From positions 1,129,341-1,193,340 of the forward strand of contig NZ_BOQE01000001.1 of the NCBI RefSeq assembly GCF_023705585.1: 64,000 nt of DNA, in the 5' to 3' direction. Of this stretch, positions 56,433 through 64,000 are shown piece by piece. Positions within the stretch are counted from its first letter, which is position 1; every line of letters starts with the position of its first letter. Source of the stretch: Collibacillus ludicampi. Lineage in GTDB: Bacteria > Bacillota > Bacilli > Tumebacillales > BOQE01. The notes below the pieces were generated by a model that made no database searches, was not told where the DNA came from, and saw nothing but the letters and a program-made list of their open reading frames with translations. The translations under genes and the position numbers were made by a program.

Positions 56433-56460
56433 TATCATATATAATATATTATATATGATA
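56433..56460. promoter_or_regulatory. 28-bp perfect palindrome, probable GntR operator
   Basis: TATCATATATAATA followed by its exact reverse complement TATTATATATGATA, ending 9 bases before the regulator start codon. AT-rich palindromes in front of FCD-type genes are commonly autoregulatory sites. Confidence 0.65.
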
Positions 56461-56554
56461 TATCCATTTCGTCAATGATTTTAGAATTAAGAGAATTTTT
56501 GAGTGGCATTTTGATCGGTATTCCATGTGTACGGATGATCCAAGTCAACAAACA

Positions 56555-56597
56555 AAAAATGCAGCTTGCCTCGCAACAGGCGGCTGCATTTTTGTTT
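56555..56597. terminator. Terminator of the M48 peptidase gene
   Basis: AAAAATGCAGC, GCCT / AGGC, GCTGCATTTTTG form a strong stem that can act in both directions, about 65 bp beyond the peptidase stop. Confidence 0.75.
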
Positions 56598-56662
56598 TGA
56601 CTTCAATACGAAGCCTCCAGAAAATGATCAAAGCTGTTTTCATCTTTTGATCCTATCTGGTT

Positions 56663-57925
56663 CTATTTTCTTTCTTTACTCTCCGCAAAAGCGATCCTCT
56701 CCGAGAGTGTCGGATGGTCATACAGGAAAAATTTAACTACCGAAGGAGGATTAGGTTCACTAAGACTCTCGGAAGCTAATTTTTGGAAAGCATGTACCGC
56801 TACGCCCGGTTTCCCTGTCATCTGAATCCCGTACACGTCCGCCGCGTGTTCATACACGCGACTGATATAGTTTTCCAGAGGGGAGGTGGCGAATGATACG
56901 ATCGACACGACCAATAAAACGAGAGGAAGGGAAGCATGATCGGACAAGGAGCGAACGCCCCATTGGTTCCCGTACCGTGCGATCAGATGGGGCAACAAAC
57001 GGGATAAAACCCACAACAGGATGAACAATCCACCGATGGATTCGAGCATCCCCCACACCACATGGTGCATGACATAGTGCCCCATCTCATGCCCCATGAT
57101 AAAGAGAATCTCATCATGGGAAAGTTTCTTCAATGTCGTATCCCACAAGACGATCCGAGCGCTGGGTCCAATCCCGTTCACATAGGCGTTCACCGCATTG
57201 GTCTTCGTCGACATATCCACTTCATACACTTGATCCGCCGGGATATTCGCCTGATGCGCGAGTGACAAGATGTCCGCCTTCAACGCCTGATCTTGCAACG
57301 GTTGAAATTTGTTAAAAAGGGGATCGATGACAAGCGGTTGAATAAACATCAAAAAAACGATCACCGGAATGAAAGCCAGCCAATACCAGAACCACCACCG
57401 TTTCGGACTTTTGCGCACGATCGCATACCCCATCCATACAAGCGGAACCGCGATGATCACAGAAACCAGCCAGCTTTTTCCCAGATCCGTCAACCAATCG
57501 CCCAGCACTTGATTGGATAATCCGTACTCCCGGTTGACTCGATAAGAAAAATAGCGAACCGGCAATTCAAGCAAACTGAGTGTGAACATCAGAAGGACAG
57601 TGAATAAAGCGGCTTGCCCAAACGACCGCTTGAACATGCGCGCGGCCCATGTGCGAAAGCGAGCGGACAACCCGAAAGCAAGGATCAACAGATACACAAG
57701 CCATTCATACCCTTGGGAGGCAAAGTAAATCGCTTCTTTCGTCCGTGAGAACGATACGGCCTTTGCCAATTGATCCGGCGACATGAACGACAGTGGGTTC
57801 GCCGGATCCCCTGACGGATATGTACCGGAAGTTGACGGATCTACATAGACCCACCAAGAAAGCAAACCCAATCCGATCAACATCGTGAGATAAACCGCAG
57901 GAAAGATCCGTTGTCCGCGTTGCAC
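56663..57925 (-). CDS. M48-family membrane metalloprotease (STE24-like)
   Basis: A 420-residue membrane protein with about seven helices and the zinc motif HEMGH at 279-283, plus the third-ligand region near EHAADVYGIQM. The layout is that of CAAX-prenyl-protease-1/Ste24-like M48 enzymes (YhfN-type in Bacillus), which in bacteria take part in membrane protein quality control or processing. It starts with GTG after GGGGGAGGAG. It is monocistronic. Natural substrates are not known. Confidence 0.9.
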   Translation of the reverse strand: MQRGQRIFPAVYLTMLIGLGLLSWWVYVDPSTSGTYPSGDPANPLSFMSPDQLAKAVSFSRTKEAIYFASQGYEWLVYLLILAFGLSARFRTWAARMFKRSFGQAALFTVLLMFTLSLLELPVRYFSYRVNREYGLSNQVLGDWLTDLGKSWLVSVIIAVPLVWMGYAIVRKSPKRWWFWYWLAFIPVIVFLMFIQPLVIDPLFNKFQPLQDQALKADILSLAHQANIPADQVYEVDMSTKTNAVNAYVNGIGPSARIVLWDTTLKKLSHDEILFIMGHEMGHYVMHHVVWGMLESIGGLFILLWVLSRLLPHLIARYGNQWGVRSLSDHASLPLVLLVVSIVSFATSPLENYISRVYEHAADVYGIQMTGKPGVAVHAFQKLASESLSEPNPPSVVKFFLYDHPTLSERIAFAESKERK

Positions 57926-58016
57926 CGCTCCTCCCCCTTTACAAAGAAATGGGCGAAACCGTAATCATGAAATCATGGACGACCTATGTATATGCGGCGA
58001 GCCCCAACGGTATGAT

Positions 58017-59003
58017 TTATCGAAGGGGATACACGAAAGGATGTACCCACTTCTTCGCTATATGATCCCGTACCCACAGGACAATGCGGTCGTTATACAC
58101 CTCAACCATACGGCTTTCACTCTTATCAAGTGAATTATCAACCGTGAACGTCGAGGAACCGCCGACATAGAGGACATTTTCCAACTTGCGGATCTGGTCG
58201 CTGTGCAACATCGATGCATGCGTATGACCGGAAAACCAAATGATCGGACCTTGATGCTCGCGCAAAATTTTGCGGATCTCCTCGCTCTGCTGTACGCTTC
58301 CGGGATCGCTTTGTGTGACCGTGTGATCGAGAGGTTGGTGCAAGAAGACAAATGTCAACCCTTGATCCTTGGCCAACGTATCGCGGAACCAAGCCAATTG
58401 TTCTTTACTGATATAAGCTCCGTCCGCAATCTGTTTATAATGTGCCTTGAACTCTTCCGGCGCCAAAAAGATAAAATGATATCCTTTTATATAGCGGTCA
58501 TAGTAGGGGTTGTCCAGTTGAAATGCATTGTCAAAGCGCCATCTGAGCTCAAGATCGGTGACGTTCTTGTTTGTAAAAACTTCGTAATACTCATGATTCC
58601 CCATCGTCGGATACATTGGCCAAGGTGCATACTTTTGCAGAATTTCTTTAAGAAGTTGATAGTCGCCCGCTTTTCCGTTAGTCAGATCACCGTTAATCAC
58701 CAAAAAATCAGGTTGAAACGGGCGAATGTCTTCAAGAGCGGCAATAAATTTCTGCGATGCGGTTTTTTGCCATGGATCATTGGATGCCATCACATGTACA
58801 TCGGAAAAGACTTGAAAACGCATGACCGGATCTTCCGTTTCCGCGGCGGCAGCGATCGAAGCTGTCGGCGTCACGGATATCCCCGCTTGGGGCATTGTCA
58901 CTTCTTCCGCATATGCAGGTGCTGTCCTGAATGGAAACAGCGTCATCCAGATGAGAAAAAGAAACAAGCCTGATCGACTCATCCTCCGAAACAACTTCCG
59001 CAT
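58017..59003 (-). CDS. Exported calcineurin-type metallophosphoesterase
   Basis: A 328-residue secreted enzyme. A signal peptide (about 1-31, ending APAYAEE) precedes a calcineurin-like domain with all metal motifs: FSDVHVMASND, VINGDLTNGK, TMGNHEYYE and WFSGHTHASML. Members hydrolyse phosphomonoesters, diesters or nucleotides outside the cell. The ATG at 59003 has AGGAGG eight bases upstream; the frame is open to 59084, but the earlier start lacks a site. It is monocistronic. The C-terminus carries no anchor. Confidence 0.9.
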   Translation of the reverse strand: MRKLFRRMSRSGLFLFLIWMTLFPFRTAPAYAEEVTMPQAGISVTPTASIAAAAETEDPVMRFQVFSDVHVMASNDPWQKTASQKFIAALEDIRPFQPDFLVINGDLTNGKAGDYQLLKEILQKYAPWPMYPTMGNHEYYEVFTNKNVTDLELRWRFDNAFQLDNPYYDRYIKGYHFIFLAPEEFKAHYKQIADGAYISKEQLAWFRDTLAKDQGLTFVFLHQPLDHTVTQSDPGSVQQSEEIRKILREHQGPIIWFSGHTHASMLHSDQIRKLENVLYVGGSSTFTVDNSLDKSESRMVEVYNDRIVLWVRDHIAKKWVHPFVYPLR

Positions 59004-59194
59004 GCATGTTCCCTCCTTAAACTCCCTTTGGTATTTAGTCTCTCTTTTGGGTAAAAAAACATGAGAAATACTGTTAGTTAACATTTACCACACAAAGACT
59101 TATTCTACCAAAAGTATTCCTCTGAGAGAAACGCGAAGAAAGTTGCTCCCTTTCAGTTTTCACGCCGTTTCCTTCCGACAGTACGATTTTTCGG

Positions 59195-59899
59195 TCAAGA
59201 GATCCATTTGGCTACCATATAAGCGACTCCTGCTGCCAATCCTCCCACCAACATCGTCTGCCAAGCACTTTTGAAAGGTTTGGTACCCATAAATTTACCT
59301 TTGGCATAGCCGAAAATAAACAGTGCAAGAAGCGTAACAATCACAGATACAAACAGACCGGTTTTTATATTCTGAAGGAACATGTAAGGCAAGAGAGGGA
59401 TAAGTCCGCCGATGATATAGGACAATCCAATGGTGAGCGAACTGTTTCGCGCCCGTTTGGGATCCGGTTCTTCCAGACCCAATTCAAATTTCATCATGAA
59501 ATCCACCCAACGATCATAGTCTTTGCTGATCGATTCAACAGCAGACGCGACATCCTTGTCTTCCATTCCCCAACTGCTCAAGATTTCCGCAACTTCTTCT
59601 CTTTCACGATGCGGCAGTTCGATAATTTCCCGGCGTTCCCGCTCCAACTCGGCCAAATAATGGTCACGCTCCGTGCGTGCAGCCAGATATCCGCCGAGTC
59701 CCATCGCGATCGAACCGGCCGCGATCTCCGCCAAACCCGCAATGACAACCAGGGATGATGATGATAATGTGCCCGACAATCCGGCGGCGAGAGCAAAAGG
59801 TACCGTTAAACCATCCGCCATGCCGATCACAACGTCGCGTACGAATTCGGAAGCCATAAAATGATTCTCCACGTGTTCCATTACCGCTTTCTCGTTCAT
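59195..59899 (-). CDS. VIT1/CCC1-family iron/manganese transporter
   Basis: A 234-residue membrane protein with five predicted helices. The family signature is clear: FVRDVVIGMADGLTVPFALAAGLSG near the start, GSIAMGLGGYLAARTERDHY and the Glu-rich cytosolic stretch (ELERERREIIELPHREREE) that binds metal between helices 2 and 3. These proteins export or sequester Fe2+/Mn2+. The ATG at 59899 follows AGGTGGGG; the frame extends to 60001 through a hairpin, which argues against the longer start. A Fur-like site and hairpin stand in its leader. Confidence 0.9.
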   Translation of the reverse strand: MNEKAVMEHVENHFMASEFVRDVVIGMADGLTVPFALAAGLSGTLSSSSLVVIAGLAEIAAGSIAMGLGGYLAARTERDHYLAELERERREIIELPHREREEVAEILSSWGMEDKDVASAVESISKDYDRWVDFMMKFELGLEEPDPKRARNSSLTIGLSYIIGGLIPLLPYMFLQNIKTGLFVSVIVTLLALFIFGYAKGKFMGTKPFKSAWQTMLVGGLAAGVAYMVAKWIS

Positions 59900-59924
59900 C
59901 CGGTCCCCACCTTCTTTTGAAATC

Positions 59925-60001
59925 ATGCAATTAAGAATAAGAATCATTTCATAACCCCTAAAAATGACACATGCTACTGCCGTTATGACAGTAGCATGCA
60001 T
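59925..60001 (-). promoter_or_regulatory. Leader hairpin and Fur-like box before the transporter
   Basis: A 9-bp stem (ATGCTACTG / CAGTAGCAT, 59970-59997) is followed on the minus strand by TGAAATGATTCTTATTCTTA (about 59929-59948), which resembles a Fur/PerR box. Both fit a metal-controlled leader; neither is proven. No other feature is seen in 60002-60205 apart from AT-rich promoter-like sequence. Confidence 0.4.
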
Positions 60002-60205
60002 AGTTTGAGCGGGTTATGATCTTCAGTTATATACGGGTAATTATAAGGAAGGAATCTGATAGAGTCAAGGGATAGACCAAGTGTGGCTTTACCTAATTTC
60101 GATTTACAATCATTAACTATTATTATCCCCCAAAAATTATTTGACATATTTGTTTCGAAAGCATAATATTAATATCAATACATTTCCCGAAGGGGATGAT
60201 TTCAC

Positions 60206-60313
60206 TTGAAAACTATTATTCATTTTCTGACTGGAATCTCTCTCGCTTTTTTAGCCGTTGGTATAGCACCTTTCTTGGCGATTAAAGAATCGGTATTAAA
60301 TTTCTTCATGTGA
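60206..60313 (+). CDS. 35-residue membrane peptide
   Basis: A small gene starting with TTG, preceded by AAGGGGATG, and ending in TGA just before a terminator. The product is almost all one hydrophobic helix (ISLAFLAVGIAPFLAI) with K and E near its end. No family is recognised. Start, ribosome site, size and terminator together support a real gene. It could be a small membrane regulator or toxin-like peptide; nothing in the sequence decides. Confidence 0.5.
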   Translation: MKTIIHFLTGISLAFLAVGIAPFLAIKESVLNFFM

Positions 60314-60316
60314 TAC

Positions 60317-60338
60317 ACCACCTTCGTTGGTGGCTTTT
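60317..60338 (+). terminator. Terminator of the small membrane gene
   Basis: CCACC / GGTGG with a TTCGTT loop, followed by CTTTTTAT. Confidence 0.7.
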
Positions 60339-60662
60339 TATGTATTCCATCACCTCAACATAATGGCCCCTCAACATCTACGATTCCTATCATATCCTCG
60401 TATCCATTCTCTTGTCAGTACGAGCAACTATGCAATGCACATGACTTCATTGGTCGTCTGGGCATCATCCCTCACCAAAGAAATCGGTAGTTCCGTCGTT
60501 TTCGTCTGTGCGGACTGTCAAAAGTCAACATCGAAGTTAGCGTGATTCGTCTTGCCAATCTCCTCAAGAAAGCGTCGGTTAGGACAAAGGATACAGAAAA
60601 AAGCCAAATAGCTTTTTCAAAAAGAAAGATGTAACATGAAGTGAAAAATTCAAATTTAAAGT
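60339..60662. other. Intergenic stretch, possible decayed IS
   Basis: No clear gene. Around 60541-60633 the plus strand reads VIRLANLLKKASVRTKD and stops, which could be a transposase C-terminus, next to a hairpin with IS-like GGGGCTGTCCCAAAAG ends. The case is weak. Confidence 0.3.
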
Positions 60663-60705
60663 GGGGCTCTCCCAAGTAGATTTTATCTACTTTTGGGACA
60701 GCCCC
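60663..60705. repeat. Long inverted repeat (IS-end or terminator)
   Basis: GGGGCT, CCCAAGTAGAT / ATCTACTTTTGGG, AGCCCC form a nearly perfect stem of about 19 bp. The word GGGGCTGTCCCAAAAG on the minus strand is common at ends of some IS families. The next 275 bp (60706-60981) show nothing further. Confidence 0.5.
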
Positions 60706-60981
60706 TTTCGAGATAAAAAATATCCGAAATAGAAATTAGCCGAAAAAATTAGCTTAAAAGTTCGCCGTAAGTAAAAGTTAGCATTTGCAACCCGAAAGCG
60801 CTGCATAACCAGAGTTCTGATTCCCGTGGATAGAGTTTAACTCAAGCCTTCATCGACAGATTTCCCGGGGAATAGACATCCGATGCTGTCCATGCGTGTC
60901 GAACCCTGAGGTGAAAAGAGATGATTTTGTCTCCTTGTCTACCCCCGCGCGGAAGTACCTTCTGTTCGTTTTACCACAGCA

Positions 60982-62151
60982 CTATTGATTGCTAGCAGTT
61001 GTTGTCGTGCTATTTGTGGCTCCTGTTCCGGCAGAAGTGGTTCCATCGGTGCCCGCCGTCGTACCGCTTGCGGTTGTCGAGCCATTATCTGTACTGTTTC
61101 CGGTCGTGGAATCACTCGTACTTGTAGTTGTCCCGCCCACGGTTGAAGAACCATTGTCCGTGTTGGTTCCGCTGGAAGCAGTTCCTGTTGTCCCTGTGGT
61201 CGTATTGGTCGTTGTCGAATTATTGTCTGAGCCGGTTCCGGAAGTCGTTGTACCGCTCGTCCCCGTCGTATCACCAACGGTAACTGTTGATCCATCGTCT
61301 TCGGTGGTTCCGGTAGAAGAAGTTCCATCGATCGTGCCGCTATCAGTACCCGTATCGCTGACCGTGGTTCCTGCACTCGTCGCATCACCGCTCGTGGTGG
61401 TTGTCGAACCAACATCCACCGCAACGCCTGTGTTTTGCAATCGATCTAACAAGGTAGCCGCTTCGGCACGTGTAAGAACACGATTCGGCGCAAAGGTGCC
61501 GTCTTTGTTTCCGTGTACCAGATCATATTTGACGGCGGTTGCCACATACGGACGTAGTGCGGGGGTTATTTGATCCGCATCACTGAAGTTTTCGTGCAAC
61601 AGTTGATCGGCAGAGTCTGCATCCATCAACTGAATGCTCGGATCCAACTGCATAAGGATTTTTACCAATGTGACCGTAACATCTTGACGACGCGCTCCAT
61701 CTTCCGGATGGAAATCATAGCCGCCGATCAGATCGCGGAATTTATCAAAATAATCTTTCGCCGCTTCCACGTATTTAAATTCCCAGCTATTCGGCGGTAC
61801 ATCATTGAAATCTTGCGTGTTGGACGTATTTTTCAGGTGAAAATAACGTGTGACCATCGTCGCGAATTCGTCTCTTTTTACGGTAGCATTCGGCTCGAAA
61901 CGTTTATTCCCTTTTCCGGACAAAATCCCTTTGCCCACAAGATCGCGAATATACTTTTCCGCCCAGTGCCCATTGATATCGTTCAATTCTATTTTGTTGT
62001 TGATAATGTTCGTCGTATTGGTAATGTGGATGTTTTGCACCGCATGTCCTTTGCCGACAATCTTGATATTCCCGTTGCTTTGCGCAAATGCAGGCACAGC
62101 GCTCAAAGAAAGAGTGGAGAGAACCGACAGAGTGGTAACCATTTTCTTCAT
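60982..62151 (-). CDS. SLH protein with Thr/Ser/Gly-rich tail
   Basis: A 389-residue exported protein. Signal peptide (about 1-23, ending PAFAQ), a short beta segment, three SLH domains (about 57-245: LNDINGHWAEKYIRDLV; FNDVPPNSWEFKYVEAA; FSDADQITPALRPYVATA) and a low-complexity tail of about 140 residues made of T, S, G, D and N without charged or aromatic clusters. SLH domains bind wall polymer; the tail would stick out as a flexible, possibly O-glycosylated stalk. No catalytic domain is present. AGGTGATAGG-like bases precede the ATG. Confidence 0.88.
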   Translation of the reverse strand: MKKMVTTLSVLSTLSLSAVPAFAQSNGNIKIVGKGHAVQNIHITNTTNIINNKIELNDINGHWAEKYIRDLVGKGILSGKGNKRFEPNATVKRDEFATMVTRYFHLKNTSNTQDFNDVPPNSWEFKYVEAAKDYFDKFRDLIGGYDFHPEDGARRQDVTVTLVKILMQLDPSIQLMDADSADQLLHENFSDADQITPALRPYVATAVKYDLVHGNKDGTFAPNRVLTRAEAATLLDRLQNTGVAVDVGSTTTTSGDATSAGTTVSDTGTDSGTIDGTSSTGTTEDDGSTVTVGDTTGTSGTTTSGTGSDNNSTTTNTTTGTTGTASSGTNTDNGSSTVGGTTTSTSDSTTGNSTDNGSTTASGTTAGTDGTTSAGTGATNSTTTTASNQ

Positions 62152-62278
62152 GTCCTATCACCTCAATGCAAGTATGATTTGATAGGTTAAGAGTACCTCA
62201 GAAGTATGGAATAAATATGGGATAATCATGAAATTCTTCTTTACATTCACTATTGACTTTTTGAGTCATTCGATGTAT

Positions 62279-62323
62279 AGCACGAACACAAAGTATGTAC
62301 CCACAGGCCATTCATTCTCAAAG
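62279..62323 (+). repeat. Truncated R arm of a hairpin repeat
   Basis: GCACGAACACAAAGTATGTA, then CCCACAGGCCATTCATTCTCAAAG corresponds to the R-arm end and flank of a type-I unit (compare 22223-22263). It directly precedes the nested copy in head-to-tail order. Confidence 0.6.
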
Positions 62324-62329
62324 TAACCC

Positions 62330-62767
62330 TTCACTCCGCAAGCGGCGCCATCAGAGGATGAAAAGTTTCTTGTGCGGGAAGAGAGATTTAAGCTTCCTAA
62401 TGCAACGGAGTATCTTTTGGGTGGGTTGTATCGCTTTGCAGCGCAGAGGTGAGTTGAAGGTCGTTCCGCTTCCCTATATCTCATTTAGAGGGCATATGCT
62501 TTGCGTGAAACAGCGACTTTGGAGATCGTCTCGCCTCCTTTCGGATGTAAAAGGGTATATGCATTGCGCGTAATAGCGACTTTGAAGGTCGTCTCGCAAC
62601 ATTTGATTATGATTCCATGCGAGACGACCTTCACGGAGCATAAGCGCAATGCATATACCCGCTGAAACGACCTCCACGGAGCATGAACGCAAAGCATATG
62701 CCTCAAAGACGACCTTCATCGAACCCAAGCGCAAAGCGATACACCCACCCAAGCACTAGTTTTCAAA
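62330..62767 (+). repeat. Triple-nested hairpin repeat F
   Basis: Plus-strand order: tail (62330-62416, GCAAGCGGCGCCATCAG core), outer type-II L arm (62418-62469), middle type-I L arm (62489-62534), inner type-I L arm (62553-62597), 21-nt loop, inner R arm (62619-62660), middle R arm (62665-62703), outer R arm (62708-62750), flank AAGCACTAGTTTTCAA. All levels have the same polarity. It is the inverted counterpart of 29787-30215. The remaining bases of 62152-62891 hold only promoter-like and AT-rich sequence. Confidence 0.88.
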
Positions 62768-62891
62768 GTAGCTGCCTTTAACAAAAGCTAACGAATGTAA
62801 ACGACATTAATAAAAATCCGACTATTTCATTTCATCCGGTGCACTGACAATCAAAGCCCGGGTCATGTTCCCGGGCCTGTCGTATAACCGC

Positions 62892-64000
62892 TTATACTTC
62901 TTCTCCTTCATGAGTGATCGCCTGAGTCAGCCGTTCGATCATCCAGCTCACACCGATGAGAAAAAACGGATCGATCACAAACACATAACGCGCTTGTCCT
63001 TCCGTGGCGAAAATCACCAAAGTAGAAAAAACGATAAACAGCAAGTTGATTTTATGCAAAACGTTCAACGGCCTGCGACGAAGAAAAAGAAACAGGAGGA
63101 TCAAACTGTACAGCAAACCGCCGCCTACAACGACCCATGCGGCTGCACGCGCTCCCTGCATCAATGGTTGAACCCACACCTGATCAAATCGAATCTCCGC
63201 ATTCGACATCGTCCATTCCTCAATCTCCCGGCCGACATTGAAGTAACTGACTGCCAGACGGTCTAGCCCTAGCAAAAATGCGTCGCGCGGATGAGTCGTG
63301 ATCCATCGCACGGCTTCTTGGCGTGCCAGTTGCATCGCATCCACTTCGTTATACTCGCCCTTTTCATCCAGAATGCGGTCGGTTTTAAATATCGAATGCG
63401 GTACCTTCATCGGATCCATGTACATCCCTTTGTTGAGATCATTATTATTGATGTACAAAACGAAATTCCCGTTGGTGGAAATCGGAACAAAACGATGAAA
63501 CACCAGATAGTTCCGCAACGTCCATGGAGAGATGACGAGCGCCATGAACACACCGGCATAAATTACGGGAACACTGATCGAGAAAATGCGTGACCACAAT
63601 CCTTTTCTCCGCTCCGTCCATCCCTGCGCACCCGCCGATCTCTTTTGCTGAAGCCTTTGCCCCCTTCTCTCCCACCACAACATACACGCGTATAGGGCGG
63701 GAAAAACTGCGTATTGAGGTTTGACCAGACTTAACATGCCCATAAACGTTCCTAAGAGTAACGGATTCCACCGTCCTCCTGTACGATAGGCGAAAAAACA
63801 CAAAATCACGAGGATTAAGGTAACCGCAAGAATCTCCGTGCTCAAAAGGCTTGTATAACTGACGGCAGGCGGAAAAACAGCCGTGAGAAGCGCGGCCCAC
63901 AATCCAGTGCGTTCATTGAAATAGCGGCGAACGAGCAGATAAGCGCAGACGATCCATACGAGACTCAAAAGTACATTGGCGATTTTGGCGGCGAGAATGG
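62892..64000 (-). CDS. GT39-type membrane glycosyltransferase (5' end outside window)
   Basis: The visible part is 369 codons, with the frame open to the window edge (ILAAKIANVLLSLVWIV precedes the first internal start), so the gene is cut. About eight helices are seen. Patterns such as YFNERTGLWAALLTAVFPPAVSY, SLVKPQYAVFPALYA and a C-terminal RYVFVIDPFFLIG match the dolichyl-phosphate-mannose-protein-mannosyltransferase/ArnT group. It resembles the gene at 22574. Acceptor unknown. Confidence 0.8.
   Translation of the reverse strand, partial: ILAAKIANVLLSLVWIVCAYLLVRRYFNERTGLWAALLTAVFPPAVSYTSLLSTEILAVTLILVILCFFAYRTGGRWNPLLLGTFMGMLSLVKPQYAVFPALYACMLWWERRGQRLQQKRSAGAQGWTERRKGLWSRIFSISVPVIYAGVFMALVISPWTLRNYLVFHRFVPISTNGNFVLYINNNDLNKGMYMDPMKVPHSIFKTDRILDEKGEYNEVDAMQLARQEAVRWITTHPRDAFLLGLDRLAVSYFNVGREIEEWTMSNAEIRFDQVWVQPLMQGARAAAWVVVGGGLLYSLILLFLFLRRRPLNVLHKINLLFIVFSTLVIFATEGQARYVFVIDPFFLIGVSWMIERLTQAITHEGEEV

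Noticed and set aside
60472-60675. Minus-strand frame of 67 codons
   Set aside because: Starts within an inverted repeat, lacks a ribosome site, and its composition does not look like a real protein.

Overview
The window looks like chromosome from an endospore-forming Bacillota (class Bacilli, Bacillales-type). It encodes an alpha/beta small acid-soluble spore protein, a Spo0E-like phosphatase, a SpoVB/MurJ-type flippase, DegS/DegU, a GlpP antiterminator, and a CsaB-type pyruvyl transferase together with three S-layer-homology (SLH) proteins. Base composition is moderate, start codons are mixed ATG/GTG/TTG, and most genes have strong AGGAGG-type ribosome sites. I cannot name the species. No rRNA, tRNA or CRISPR array was seen.

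Layout. 0.2-5.5 kb: degS-degU with a small glycosyltransferase-fold gene, an XRE-TPR regulator, and metK. 5.6-13.9 kb: spore protein, then a cell-wall block (TagA-type transferase, LytR-CpsA-Psr protein, CsaB, lipoprotein polysaccharide deacetylase, secreted metallopeptidase, flippase). 14-20.5 kb: a frameshifted lipoprotein, a second XRE-TPR paralogue, an acetyltransferase, an OmpR-type two-component system and a Spo0E-like gene. 20.5-27.5 kb: two facing envelope-glycan clusters (GT39, GT2, DUF2304, SMR-like; and O-antigen-ligase-like, FG-GAP-like membrane protein, lipoprotein). 27.5-29.8 kb: YcdB-SLH protein. 30.4-37 kb: a patchwork of single genes (dehydrogenase, GNAT, chemoreceptor, methyltransferase) among remnants of an IS, a Tn3-family transposase and an alpha/beta hydrolase. 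37-40 kb: HAD-MFS-TIM-barrel operon. 40-44.3 kb: glpK-glpD-glpP. 44.5-52.7 kb: YcdB paralogue, M20 peptidase with amidohydrolase, and a large SLH-Ig-glycosidase-like protein. 53-56.4 kb: GntR-DUF2848-nitrilase-MFS operon. 56.6-64 kb: M48 protease, phosphoesterase, VIT1/CCC1-type transporter, Thr/Ser-rich SLH protein and a glycosyltransferase cut by the window edge.

How the genes fit. CsaB normally adds the pyruvate ketal on the secondary wall polymer that SLH domains bind. TagA and LCP proteins build and attach wall polymers. The three SLH proteins here are the likely clients of that system.

The most unusual signal is an interspersed family of long, imperfect hairpin repeats, about one locus per 9 kb, always between genes. 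Each unit has a polar structure: a conserved tail, an L arm, a loop, an R arm and a flank. The two arms pair at base and tip but carry a conserved, non-complementary internal bubble. At 29.8 and 62.4 kb three units are nested inside one another like Russian dolls, all in the same polarity, and the two nested copies lie inverted to each other. I did not recognise this as a described element, and no obvious mobilising gene lies in the window.
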